64,000 bases of DNA from G965216695 sp965216695 (GTDB lineage: Bacteria > Pseudomonadota > Gammaproteobacteria > Pseudomonadales > Azotimanducaceae): assembly GCA_965216695.1 (NCBI GenBank), contig OZ244212.1, positions 4,774,001-4,838,000 on the forward strand, read 5' to 3'. The number at the start of each line of letters is the position of its first letter. The stretch's first letter is position 1. Below the pieces are notes generated by a model, which did no database searches, was not told where the DNA came from, and saw nothing but the letters and a program-made list of their open reading frames with translations. Position numbers and translations under genes: made by a program. Shown here one piece after another: positions 32,309 through 40,178 of the stretch.

Positions 32309-33233
32309 ACAGATCCTCCTTGAGAACGTAGATGGGTTCGAGGCGAGGTTCGAGCATGCAAGGACGCCCGATGCAGAAGTTCATATTTTCACCGGTGCGC
32401 CCGCTCGGGCCTTCCTCGAGCAGATCGATCAGTGCCTGGGCAGCGTCTTCCCGGGACATCCAGGAAGCAACCTCCTCGTCGCTCGGCTCAAAGTTGTGGA
32501 ACGAGCGCAGCATGTGCGAATCGGTTGCCCCCATACAGAGCGCGTTGACGCGTATACCGTGGGGTCGCAATGCCTTCGCCCACGCAAACGTCAAACCATT
32601 CAGCGCCCATTTGCTGGCATCGTAGAGGTCCATCGCATCGCCGCCGCCAGTGGGTCTCGGCGGGCCCTGGAAGCCGCCTTCGGGTTTGTTCCACGGGCAG
32701 GTGGGCAGGTTGGGGCACAGGTCGTTGGGGGTGCCGCAGGTCACCATGTGGTCTGTGGCGACGTTCACGATGTCGCCGCCGCCTTGCTGGATCATCTGCG
32801 GAATGACCGCCCGGCCGAACAGAAACTCGCCCAGCAGATTCGTCCCGACGACGTGCTCATAGTCGTCCAGCGTTTTGTCGAGGTCGTCGTCGGCAACGCT
32901 CGGGCGCCAGATTCCGGCATTGCTGACGAGAATATCGATGCGGCCCCAGGCCGCGAGGGTGCCGTCCACAACCGCGCGGACGTCGTCGGGCTTGGACACG
33001 TCGGCGTGCCAGGCCAGTGCATTTACGCCGCGTTTGCGCAACGCATCGGGCATCTCCTTGACCTCATCGCGGACATCACAGACTGCAACGTGCACTCCGT
33101 GGTCTGCGAGCGCGTGCGCGTAGGCATTGCCGAGGCCGACGGCGGCACCGGTGACGATTGCGGTTTTATCTTTGAGTTCGATGACGGCGCCCCCTGACTC
33201 GGTCAGCACTGATTGTGCGACGCTGGGACGCAT
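32295..33233 (-). CDS. SDR family protein with Cys-containing insertion (tandem paralogue 1)
   Basis: The 312-residue protein has GAAVGLGNAYAHALADHG as cofactor site, SNAGIW, and LYDASKWALNG for Tyr-x3-Lys. The usual catalytic Ser position reads NVATDHMV instead. An insertion of about 30 residues with three Cys (VTCGTPNDLCPNLPTCPW) lies between it and the Tyr. This departs from standard SDRs and may alter the active site. No alternative start lies closer to the first strand, so the 33233 ATG stands. It is coupled to the following SDR. Confidence 0.82.
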   Translation of the reverse strand: MRPSVAQSVLTESGGAVIELKDKTAIVTGAAVGLGNAYAHALADHGVHVAVCDVRDEVKEMPDALRKRGVNALAWHADVSKPDDVRAVVDGTLAAWGRIDILVSNAGIWRPSVADDDLDKTLDDYEHVVGTNLLGEFLFGRAVIPQMIQQGGGDIVNVATDHMVTCGTPNDLCPNLPTCPWNKPEGGFQGPPRPTGGGDAMDLYDASKWALNGLTFAWAKALRPHGIRVNALCMGATDSHMLRSFHNFEPSDEEVASWMSREDAAQALIDLLEEGPSGRTGENMNFCIGRPCMLEPRLEPIYVLKEDLYGTA

Positions 33234-33307
33234 TCATCAAATCGGTCGGGTCCTCGGTCCAAATCCACGCTCGAACCGGTACCTGAGCGCGTACCTGAAA
33301 CTGTGGG

Positions 33308-33853
33308 TCAGTTGGTTTCCGGTTGCGGCACGAATACCGGCACGAACTCGCGGCTGGCAATCCGCCAACCCTCTGCAGTCAGGCGGAACTGGTCGCGATA
33401 CTCACCCACGGCAGCGAAAGCAGAAACCGGGGCGGGTTCATCCGCGTCCGCGGCGGCGCTGTAGACGGTGATGTAGCTGGTGCCTGATGCGGTGTCAGAC
33501 CCGGTTCGCTCGATGTGTACGGTACTCATCATGTGCCGGGTGCGACTCGCCGTCTCGTCGAAGCGCGCGCGTATGGCGTCACGACCCCGCCAGGTGGTGC
33601 CGAGCACGGAAAGCTCGGCGTCCGCGGTGAACAGGGCGGCTACGCGCGCTGCGTCCAACCGATCGCGATAGTATGCATAGTCCGTCACCAGCTTCTCGCA
33701 GGGTCGGCAGCCATCGCGGTCATGGTGGGGCTCGTGCATCGCACAGGCCTGAGTCGCTGCAGCGAAAATGACCGCCAGTGTCCAGCGCCGCGCCGCGCGG
33801 CTCGCGCGGTGCTCGACGGAATCTCGGGGCCGTGGAATGATCGGTTGTGACAT
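33308..33853 (-). CDS. putative SnoaL-like lipoprotein
   Basis: The 181-residue protein has a basic N-terminus, a hydrophobic stretch WTLAVIFAAATQA and then Cys37, which resembles a lipobox although the -3 position is Thr. The mature part shows the NTF2 fold order: TDYAYYRDRLDAARVAALF, FTADAELSVLG and WRIASREFVPVFV. An exported, lipid-anchored SnoaL-like protein is unusual. The function is unknown. It is divergent from another SnoaL-like gene. Confidence 0.68.
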   Translation of the reverse strand: MSQPIIPRPRDSVEHRASRAARRWTLAVIFAAATQACAMHEPHHDRDGCRPCEKLVTDYAYYRDRLDAARVAALFTADAELSVLGTTWRGRDAIRARFDETASRTRHMMSTVHIERTGSDTASGTSYITVYSAAADADEPAPVSAFAAVGEYRDQFRLTAEGWRIASREFVPVFVPQPETN

Positions 33854-33930
33854 GTCCGCTCGATGTTCGTCTGGGCGACTATTCTACCCACTGCCCCCGT
33901 GGGTACGGGTAACCTGCGTCGGCGGCGGTG

Positions 33931-33936
33931 TACAAT
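33931..33936 (+). promoter_or_regulatory. candidate -10 element before the SnoaL-like gene
   Basis: TACAAT lies 29 bases before the ATG at 33965 in the divergent gap. No good -35 element stands at 16-18 bases, so it is a weak candidate. Confidence 0.25.
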
Positions 33937-33964
33937 CGAGATCCCGGGTTGTGGAGAGAAAAAC

Positions 33965-34489
33965 ATGCGCACAGGTGCCGTACCGAACCTCGACGAATTG
34001 GCGGACCGCCTGGCGATCTATGATGTGTTGGTGCAACACAGCCGCGGCGTCGACCGAGCTGACTCGGACATTCTGAAGTCCGCGTACTGGCCTGAGGCAA
34101 TGGTCAATTACGGTGGCTTCAACGGGGTTGCTCACGAATTCTGCGAGATGCTGCCGGGATCGATCAAACGCTATCGCGCGACGCAGCACAGCATTACCAA
34201 TGTCCGGTTCGAAATCGACGGCGCGTCGGCGCGCACGGAAACCTATGTGACTGCGTATCACTATCTGGCCGACGCCGCGGAGGGAGACTCGGAGATGACG
34301 TATCTGGGGCGGTACCTGGATACGTTGGAGCGTCGGGACGGGTGCTGGAAAATCATCCATCGCAAAATTGTGATGGACTGGAACCAGAATGCAGATGCCT
34401 CTGCGGTCTGGACCGGGCCGCCGTTTGACGGAATTGCGCTGGGCGATCGCAACCCCGATGACCCGGCGGTGGAGTTCTTTTCGGGTTAG
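33965..34489 (+). CDS. SnoaL-like (NTF2 fold) protein
   Basis: The 174-residue protein has LADRLAIYDVLVQHSRGVDR, LKSAYWPEAMVNYGGF and WKIIHRKIVMDWNQ, a pattern close to the small SnoaL-like proteins found with ring-hydroxylating oxygenases. The ATG at 33965 is preceded by GGAGAG. A role as a lyase, isomerase or beta-subunit-like partner is possible. It is convergent with the acyl-CoA synthetase. Confidence 0.84.
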   Translation: MRTGAVPNLDELADRLAIYDVLVQHSRGVDRADSDILKSAYWPEAMVNYGGFNGVAHEFCEMLPGSIKRYRATQHSITNVRFEIDGASARTETYVTAYHYLADAAEGDSEMTYLGRYLDTLERRDGCWKIIHRKIVMDWNQNADASAVWTGPPFDGIALGDRNPDDPAVEFFSG

Positions 34490-34561
34490 TACGCACGCCT
34501 CGGTGCGGTTGACCCCTTAAACTGTTCGTTGGCGGGCGCCTTCAGTTGCCCCCGCCCATCA

Positions 34562-36184
34562 TCATCCACTGGTCTGAGTCGCCGCGAAGGTTCGAATTTT
34601 CGCGTAATCTGCCTTGCCGTTAGGTGCGCGCTCGAGATCTCCTTTGACAATCACGCGTTTGGGCACCTTGTAGCCTGCGAGGTGCTCGCGACAGAATGCC
34701 AGCAGCGCGGTTTCGTCGAACCCGGTGCCGTCCGCCAGTTGCACCACGGCTGTAACAGCTGCGCCCCACTTAGGATCGTCGAGGCCAACAACGAGTGCGT
34801 CGCTGACGTCGTCGTGGAGCTTCAGAACTTCCTCGACCTCCTCGGGAAACACCTTCTCGCCGGCGGTATTGATGCAGTTACTGCCGCGACCGAGCAACGT
34901 AAGCGTGCGGTCGGCCTCGACGCGAACCCAATCTCCCGGAATGGAGTAGCGCACGCCGTCGATGATCGGAAACGTGCGTGCGGTTTTCTCCGGATCCTTG
35001 TAGTAGCCGACCGGAATGTGTCCAGACACTCCTACCATACCGCTGCCGCCCGGACCCACTTCGTTCAGCGTTTCGTCGAACACCCGGCAGTGTTCGCCCA
35101 ACACGAACGACGCGACTTCGACGGTGTTGTCCCGCGTCATCAGCGAACTGCCCAGGCCGATGGCTTCCGACGACGAGAATCCGTCGGACAGGGCGAGTTC
35201 CGGGTTGTGCTGCAGCAGCCGGCTCTTGATTTCCCTGGTCCACATGACGCCGGAGGAGTTGATCAGACGAAGTGACTCGATGTCATAGGTGCCGGGATTC
35301 TGCTCCAGCGTTTCCACCATCGGGCGCGCAAACGCGTCGCCTACGATGGTCGTCGCGGTGACTTTGTGGGCGTCGATTGCGCGTAGCGCCTCGCTTGGTT
35401 CGAAACTGCGTGCCGTGAGCGTTACACAGGTGCCGCCATGGGTCATTGCATTGACTGCAGACAGTAGACCGGTTCCGTGCATGATGGGTGGCAGTGGAAG
35501 ATTCACGGGGTGCGGTTGCGAAATCACGCGGTCGAGGTGCTCTTCGAGATCTCGGCACGCCGGAATGCCAAGCCGCCAATTGCCGCCGGCGCCCAGCACG
35601 CACCACAGATCTTCGTGGCGCCACATAACGCCTTTGGGCATACCCGTCGTGCCGCCGGTATACAGAAACAGCATATCGTCAGGATTGCGCTCGATGGAGA
35701 GCGGTGCCCCGTCTCCGTCCGCGACGAGTTGGTCGTAGTCGTACAGTGCCGTATCCGCCGCGGCGTCGACAGCACTATCGAGTCCGGTGCCATTTACGAT
35801 CACCCACTGTCGGACGTGCGGCAGGTGTTCGCGAATGGCAGTCACCTGATCCAGAAATTCAGCATCGAACACGCAGATTGCGGCGTCCGAGTTGTCGAGC
35901 AGGTACGTGAGTTCGCGTGCGACGTACCGATAGTTCACGTTTACGTGCGTGAGACGCGCCTTGAACGCTGCGGCGATACCCTCGGAGTACTCAGGACAGT
36001 TGCGAAGGTAGAACGCGACCTTATCTCCGGGACGCGCACCGTTGCGTAGCCAACTGGCTGCGAGGTTGTTCGTGCGCGCATCGAACTCGCCCCAAAGAAT
36101 ACGCCGCTCACCCTGAATGAGCGCCGGGCGGTCTTCCGGCACGCGCCGCGCTACCGCGTCGATGATGTCACCGTAGTTCCACAT
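34562..36184 (-). CDS. acyl-CoA synthetase (AMP-forming)
   Basis: The 540-residue ANL-superfamily protein has LFLYTGGTTGMPKGVMW as the ATP-binding loop. SSEAIGLGSS follows, then YSIPGDWVRVEADRTL (adenylate ribose Asp), GRGSNCINTAGEKVFPEEVE and the C-terminal Lys in RAPNGKADY. It activates a carboxylic acid as CoA thioester. GAGGAG before the ATG at 36184 decides the start over a frame 53 codons longer. The closest pattern is that of long-chain or steroid-side-chain ligases (FadD-like), which suits the SDR and SnoaL neighbours. Confidence 0.92.
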   Translation of the reverse strand: MWNYGDIIDAVARRVPEDRPALIQGERRILWGEFDARTNNLAASWLRNGARPGDKVAFYLRNCPEYSEGIAAAFKARLTHVNVNYRYVARELTYLLDNSDAAICVFDAEFLDQVTAIREHLPHVRQWVIVNGTGLDSAVDAAADTALYDYDQLVADGDGAPLSIERNPDDMLFLYTGGTTGMPKGVMWRHEDLWCVLGAGGNWRLGIPACRDLEEHLDRVISQPHPVNLPLPPIMHGTGLLSAVNAMTHGGTCVTLTARSFEPSEALRAIDAHKVTATTIVGDAFARPMVETLEQNPGTYDIESLRLINSSGVMWTREIKSRLLQHNPELALSDGFSSSEAIGLGSSLMTRDNTVEVASFVLGEHCRVFDETLNEVGPGGSGMVGVSGHIPVGYYKDPEKTARTFPIIDGVRYSIPGDWVRVEADRTLTLLGRGSNCINTAGEKVFPEEVEEVLKLHDDVSDALVVGLDDPKWGAAVTAVVQLADGTGFDETALLAFCREHLAGYKVPKRVIVKGDLERAPNGKADYAKIRTFAATQTSG

Positions 36185-36197
36185 CGAACGAGTCTCC

Positions 36198-37547
36198 TCA
36201 AATATGTGGCTGTGTTTGCGCGCTGGCGGAAGGCGCCGTGCTCGCGTGCTCGTGGAGCGGCAGCGTCGCACGAAAGCACGTGTGTCCGGGGGTGGTGAGC
36301 ACCTCGAAACGCCCGCCGAGCAGCTCAATGAGTCGGCTGGCAAGGAACAGGTTCAGCCCGAGAACGCCCGGTTGCTGCAACAGCGCCGCGCTTGCCAGCG
36401 CAATGAATTCCCGATCAACATCCAGTTCCAGCACGGCAACGTCGTCTTCTGGGCGCACGCGGGCATGGAGCGTCACCTCGGGTTCTATATGCAGCGTGGC
36501 ACCCGTAAAAATATGGTCGATGGCTTGTGTGAGCGGCGCCTGCTCGCCGCGTGTCCAGACATCCTGTTCGGTGTCCACGTTGATCATGTGGGCGTCGGCG
36601 AGCGCCCGACTGCGCCGCAGCACGACATCCCGCGTTACCAGCGACAGGTTGATTGGCGGGCCGCCGGGGCCCGTTTGGGGCATATCGGTCGCGGTTCTTG
36701 CGGTCTCGAAGATGTTCAGCATTTTGCTCACGTGCTGTCGCATCGTCTCGAACCTGAACTCGTGAGTTGCCTCATCGACGGTATCGGCGGCGGACGCTGT
36801 GCCCGACATTTGGTCCAGATCTGTTTCCAGCGCAAAGAGATGTTGGCGCAGGTCCGTTTCGAGATAGGCAGGAATCATCCGCAGCCAGCTGATGTGCTCC
36901 TGCTGCCGCTGATCGCTGTCCTTCGCGAGCAGTTCCAACAGCGTACTTTGCGCAAACAGTCTGCGTTCCCGCGTCTCCCGGACATAGGCTTGATAGACAG
37001 CCAGGATGCCGGATAAGAGCGCCGTCGTCGCTGCAGTCGTGGCGAGTGCCGCGGGCGTGTTTACGTACAACAGAGCGCCTACGAAGGCCGAGACCGCGAC
37101 TGCCGTAATGATCACCACGGCGAGCGCGCCCGGAACGAGGACGATCGTTGAGAACAGCAGCAGAGGTACGAACGTACCGGTGATGGGGTAGACGGACGCT
37201 GCGCCATGGATGCCCACCGTGGTGGCGCAACCCAGTAACGCAGTGACGGCAACTCCCCACATCAGTGCGTCGACCGAACGTGGCATGACGAACGTGCAGA
37301 CGAAACCAACCGCCAGCAGCGGGACGATCCCGCCGAGCATAAAGGTCACCACCGCACTCAACTCGCCGATCAGGATGTAGTAGGCCGCCGATGTAGCAAG
37401 GAGAACGCTGATGGCACCCAACAGCGCCCGCCGTGTGTGGTCAAGGCGGTAACGGTGACGTTCGCGTTGAAACAGCCGCTCGAACTCCGTGTCTCGAAAA
37501 CGGAGCGTTACGGGTTGGGAAGGGGGTTGGGCGAAACGATGGATCAT
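36198..37547 (-). CDS. membrane sensor-like protein with degenerate histidine-kinase domain
   Basis: The 449-residue protein has five or six membrane segments between residues 40 and 195. A helical linker follows (RETRERRLFAQSTLLELLAK), then a region like a dimerisation domain without the HELRTP motif. The ATPase-like end keeps GVLGLNLFLASRLIELLGG and FRATLPL but lacks the Asn box and the DxGxG box. It looks like a histidine kinase that has lost ATP binding and phosphotransfer. No response regulator is adjacent. It ends 13 bp before the acyl-CoA synthetase. Confidence 0.7.
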   Translation of the reverse strand: MIHRFAQPPSQPVTLRFRDTEFERLFQRERHRYRLDHTRRALLGAISVLLATSAAYYILIGELSAVVTFMLGGIVPLLAVGFVCTFVMPRSVDALMWGVAVTALLGCATTVGIHGAASVYPITGTFVPLLLFSTIVLVPGALAVVIITAVAVSAFVGALLYVNTPAALATTAATTALLSGILAVYQAYVRETRERRLFAQSTLLELLAKDSDQRQQEHISWLRMIPAYLETDLRQHLFALETDLDQMSGTASAADTVDEATHEFRFETMRQHVSKMLNIFETARTATDMPQTGPGGPPINLSLVTRDVVLRRSRALADAHMINVDTEQDVWTRGEQAPLTQAIDHIFTGATLHIEPEVTLHARVRPEDDVAVLELDVDREFIALASAALLQQPGVLGLNLFLASRLIELLGGRFEVLTTPGHTCFRATLPLHEHASTAPSASAQTQPHI

Positions 37548-37580
37548 GGGTTGAGGATTGCGCGCGGATGCGTGCGTGGC

Positions 37581-38000
37581 TCAATCGTCCGGCCATGCGA
37601 CGGTCGCGGTACCGAACACTCGGGTTTCTCCGTCGGCGTTGCTGATCGACAGGTCGATTTCCACAGCTCGACCCGGTTCGTCTATGTCGGTGACCACGCC
37701 GGCCAATCGGCACGGTGCATCGGCCAGCATCGGCGCTCGGAACACGGTGTCGATACGTTGTATCCGGCAGTCCGGGGCCCAGGCGTGAATCATGCTCGTC
37801 AAAAAACCCATACCCATGATGCCGGGCACCAGCGCTCCTGGCAGGCCTTCTTCGCGGGCCTGTTCATGATCGTGGAAGCGTCCGCCGCCCGACCATCCGA
37901 CCGCGGCAGCGAATTCGCGCACGCGCTCAAGCGAGGTGTCGGGTTCGAACGGCGCGATGTCTTGCCCGAACGTAACCTCTTGAAACCGTTTAACGGTCAC
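37581..38000 (-). CDS. MaoC-like hotdog-fold dehydratase
   Basis: The 139-residue protein has the hotdog-fold hydratase pattern with LPGALVPGIMGMGFLTSMIHAW as the central helix and RIQRIDTVFRAPMLA and CRLAGVV as strands. The usual Asp-x4-His hydratase motif is not obvious, so catalysis may rest with the partner. A GTG start overlaps the upstream gene's TGA. The two together resemble the two-protein MaoC/FAS1-like enoyl-CoA hydratases of steroid side-chain degradation. Confidence 0.78.
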   Translation of the reverse strand: MTVKRFQEVTFGQDIAPFEPDTSLERVREFAAAVGWSGGGRFHDHEQAREEGLPGALVPGIMGMGFLTSMIHAWAPDCRIQRIDTVFRAPMLADAPCRLAGVVTDIDEPGRAVEIDLSISNADGETRVFGTATVAWPDD

Positions 38001-38437
38001 GGCGCGCGCTCGCGAACGACCATTCGGGAGTCGCTGATTGCCAAATGCGATCCGCTGGAATCGTACAGATTCATACGCGACACGATGAAGATCATGCGGC
38101 CCGACCTGCCCGACTTGTCGTAGATGTCGTGCAGGTGTGTGCGCCCAGTGAGGTCAGAGCCCGGGCGAACGGGCGCCAGGCTCGTCACTGCTTTGCCGCC
38201 GTCCATCGGAATACCGCCGAGCGACGGGAAGTCAATCGGAAGGTGGCGCCCGCCGGCCAGACTCGCGAGCAGCGCGAGCGGGGCCTGGAAGTTCGGGTGA
38301 CCAGAATCGGTAAACTCGGCCCGGCGCTCGCCACTGGCGTGTGCGATTGCGAGGCACTGGTCGACGCTCACCCGTAGTTGGGTGGAGTCGAATTCCAGAT
38401 TCAGAAACTGCTGGCGCAGTTCATCGATGTCGACCAT
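37997..38437 (-). CDS. FAS1-like / MaoC N-terminal-type dehydratase subunit
   Basis: The 146-residue protein carries APLALLASLAGGRHLPIDFP, then GGKAVTSLAPVRPGSDLTGRTHLHDIYDKSGRSGRM. This is the strand-helix pattern of the FAS1-like N-terminal half of MaoC hydratases. The start at 38437 excludes 44 upstream residues that overlap the ArsC-like gene. It is coupled to the MaoC-like gene by a GTGA overlap, and the pair probably forms one heteromeric enzyme acting on an enoyl-CoA. Confidence 0.78.
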   Translation of the reverse strand: MVDIDELRQQFLNLEFDSTQLRVSVDQCLAIAHASGERRAEFTDSGHPNFQAPLALLASLAGGRHLPIDFPSLGGIPMDGGKAVTSLAPVRPGSDLTGRTHLHDIYDKSGRSGRMIFIVSRMNLYDSSGSHLAISDSRMVVRERAP

Positions 38438-38471
38438 GTCGCTCAGTCGTCTTCTCCGCGCGGCGCGTCGG

Positions 38472-38813
38472 TCAACCGAACACGTCTGCGAACACGTCCT
38501 GGTTGAAACCCACGAGAACGCGCTTGCCCCTGCGAATCGTAGGTGCCCGGAGGTTTCCGGTCGGGCCAAGCATCGTGTCCACCAGGTCCTTAGTCACGCG
38601 TGCAGGTATCTTTTGGTTGGATACTTTTTTACCTTTCATAACAGTAAGTTGTGATGCTTCTTTTAGTATTTTTCTGGCATCTTCGGCGCCGAGCTTGCGG
38701 CTCGCCGAAACCTGTTCTGCGATGTCGATCTTGTTTGCCGCCAAGAACTTGGCCGCTCGATTACAGCTGGTTCAGCCGTTGCGGTGGTAGTACCAGTCTA
38801 TGGTCTTAGCCAT
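38472..38813 (-). CDS. ArsC/Spx-like thioredoxin-fold protein, probable selenoprotein with TGA (Sec)-x-x-C motif
   Basis: The minus-strand frame from ATG 38813 reads MAKTIDWYYHRNG, then TGA at codon 14 (38774-38772), then TSCNRAAKFLAANKID and on to the stop at 38472: 113 residues in all. GAGGAA precedes the ATG. In ArsC-like proteins the site is the first Cys of CxxC after the first strand, giving Sec14-x-x-Cys17. The rest keeps the family order, including the cis-Pro region GNLRAPTIRRGKRVLVGF. A GCCAA-GTTC-TTGGC hairpin follows at SECIS spacing. Bases 38605-38690 are distinctly AT-rich. Alternatives are a pseudogene or a sequencing error. Confidence 0.75.
38740..38753 (-). promoter_or_regulatory. 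candidate bacterial SECIS hairpin of the ArsC-like gene
   Basis: On the minus strand GCCAA (38753-38749) pairs with TTGGC (38744-38740) around the loop GTTC. Two further pairs lie below a single mismatch. The loop begins with GU 23 nt after the TGA. This is close to the spacing in the AhpD-like gene and resembles the GU-containing loop of known bacterial SECIS elements. Confidence 0.62.
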
Positions 38814-38922
38814 GTCGGAGTTCCTCGTCTCGTTACTTTTCAGGAATCAACAAACGTCGCGTTCTCGGGCGCGCGGGTCGGGCGATTGGTGCTGGCTATC
38901 GTATCCATGTTCGCGCGCTGCG

Positions 38923-39615
38923 TCAGGTCATTGCGCCGCTGTCGTGGTGCAGAGCGTCATACAGATGGGAGGTGTCGTTGAAGCGGCGTACGAGTACCCG
39001 TGGCCCATCGACCACGACATGACTGATCGATGCGTTGTCGCACCCGTTGAAGGCAAACGCACGGGCCCCGGTCGCAGTCGCCAGGATGTTGCCGATCACG
39101 CCGCCGTGCAACACCGCTACGACCAGGGCGTCGGGGTGGTTTTCCGCGATGCGATACAGGCCCCGCTGGACGCGTTCGGTGAACTCGGACTGGGGCTCGG
39201 CGCCTGGAATGACATCCCATCGCTGCTCGTCGTGCATCCGAAGAAACAGTGGATCGTTGTCGGCGGCTTTCATTCGCAATAGGCCACCTTCCCATTCGCC
39301 CAACCGAACCTCGCGCAGATCGGGCTCAACGATTGCACTGCACCGTAGCGCCGCGCACAGCGGCGCGGCGGTTTCCTGCGTGCGGCGCAGGTTGGTGACG
39401 TATACCGCGTCGATGGGTTGCGTCATCAGCCGCGCTGCAACGTGCTCGGCCTGCTCGCGGCCGTTCGGATGCAGTTCGGGATCTCCATGACCGTCTACCA
39501 GCGGGAAAGGCTCGGCGGCGGTCGCGGCCCGCGACTCACCGTGCCGCACCAGCAGAATGTCGGTTGCTCCTGGTGGTCGGGTGAACCGGACCTGTCGGTA
39601 CTCGCGCTTCGGCAT
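38923..39615 (-). CDS. histidine phosphatase family protein (phosphoglycerate mutase-like)
   Basis: The 230-residue protein has LLVRHGES near residue 21 (catalytic His in the RHG motif), TNLRRTQETA with the second Arg, EVRLGEWEGG as the acid loop and VVAVLHGGVIGN with the second His. This is the full set for a histidine phosphatase. The substrate could be a sugar phosphate or another small phosphoester. It lies 109 bp upstream of the ArsC-like gene and 6 bp downstream of a SnoaL-like gene, so it is probably cotranscribed with the latter. Confidence 0.9.
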   Translation of the reverse strand: MPKREYRQVRFTRPPGATDILLVRHGESRAATAAEPFPLVDGHGDPELHPNGREQAEHVAARLMTQPIDAVYVTNLRRTQETAAPLCAALRCSAIVEPDLREVRLGEWEGGLLRMKAADNDPLFLRMHDEQRWDVIPGAEPQSEFTERVQRGLYRIAENHPDALVVAVLHGGVIGNILATATGARAFAFNGCDNASISHVVVDGPRVLVRRFNDTSHLYDALHHDSGAMT

Positions 39616-39621
39616 CGTGCC

Positions 39622-39999
39622 TCAGCCGCCGAGTGCGGCGGATTGACGTTGAAAGTCCGCCAGGTCGAAGTAGTCGCGCCACTCGGTGATCTCGCCGTTC
39701 GCGACGCGGAACACACCCATCAGCGGAATCGCAAGCGTGCCGCCGTTGCCGAACTCGAACCGATCGACCCGCTCCGTCAGCACCATCTCGCCGTCCGCGG
39801 CAATATTCACCATGTCCCACTGAATGGCGGTTACCCCCTCCATGCCTGTCAGGAAAGCGCGCGCTGCTTCACGGCCGTGAATGGGTTCCATCGGAACGTT
39901 GTGGTAGTCGACGTCTTCGCTAAGCATGTCGCACGCAGCGTCGATCTCCATGCGATTGAATGCCGCAACGAATGCCTCGACGATCTCCTGTGGACTCAT
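39622..39999 (-). CDS. SnoaL-like protein, limonene-1,2-epoxide hydrolase type
   Basis: The 125-residue protein reads SPQEIVEAFVAAFNRMEIDAACDMLSEDVDYHN in its first helices, then RFEFGNGGTLAIPLMGVFRV and ITEWRDYFDLADF. The Asp/Arg arrangement and length match limonene-epoxide hydrolase-like proteins, which open epoxides with water. Enzymes of this type would suit terpene or epoxide intermediates. The ATG at 39999 has AAAGGAG upstream; the longer frame to 40074 does not. Confidence 0.82.
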   Translation of the reverse strand: MSPQEIVEAFVAAFNRMEIDAACDMLSEDVDYHNVPMEPIHGREAARAFLTGMEGVTAIQWDMVNIAADGEMVLTERVDRFEFGNGGTLAIPLMGVFRVANGEITEWRDYFDLADFQRQSAALGG

Positions 40000-40178
40000 G
40001 GGCGGTAGCGCTCCTTTCGCGTTGTTTTTTGTGTTGATACTGGGTTGAGGCGGTCTGAAACCCCATCTTAACATCGCGCCATAGCCGTACGGCGACTTCG
40101 ACAGTTGCGCCCGGTTACGTGCGTGCGCGTATGTTGTACTCTCGACGCCTCATTTTGGCGATCGTTTGGAGAAGCGCG

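Noticed and set aside
38472..38744. A 90-residue gene starting at TTG after the TGA of the ArsC-like frame
   Set aside because: It would lack the first strand and both redox positions, and has no ribosome site; the ATG at 38813 has one.
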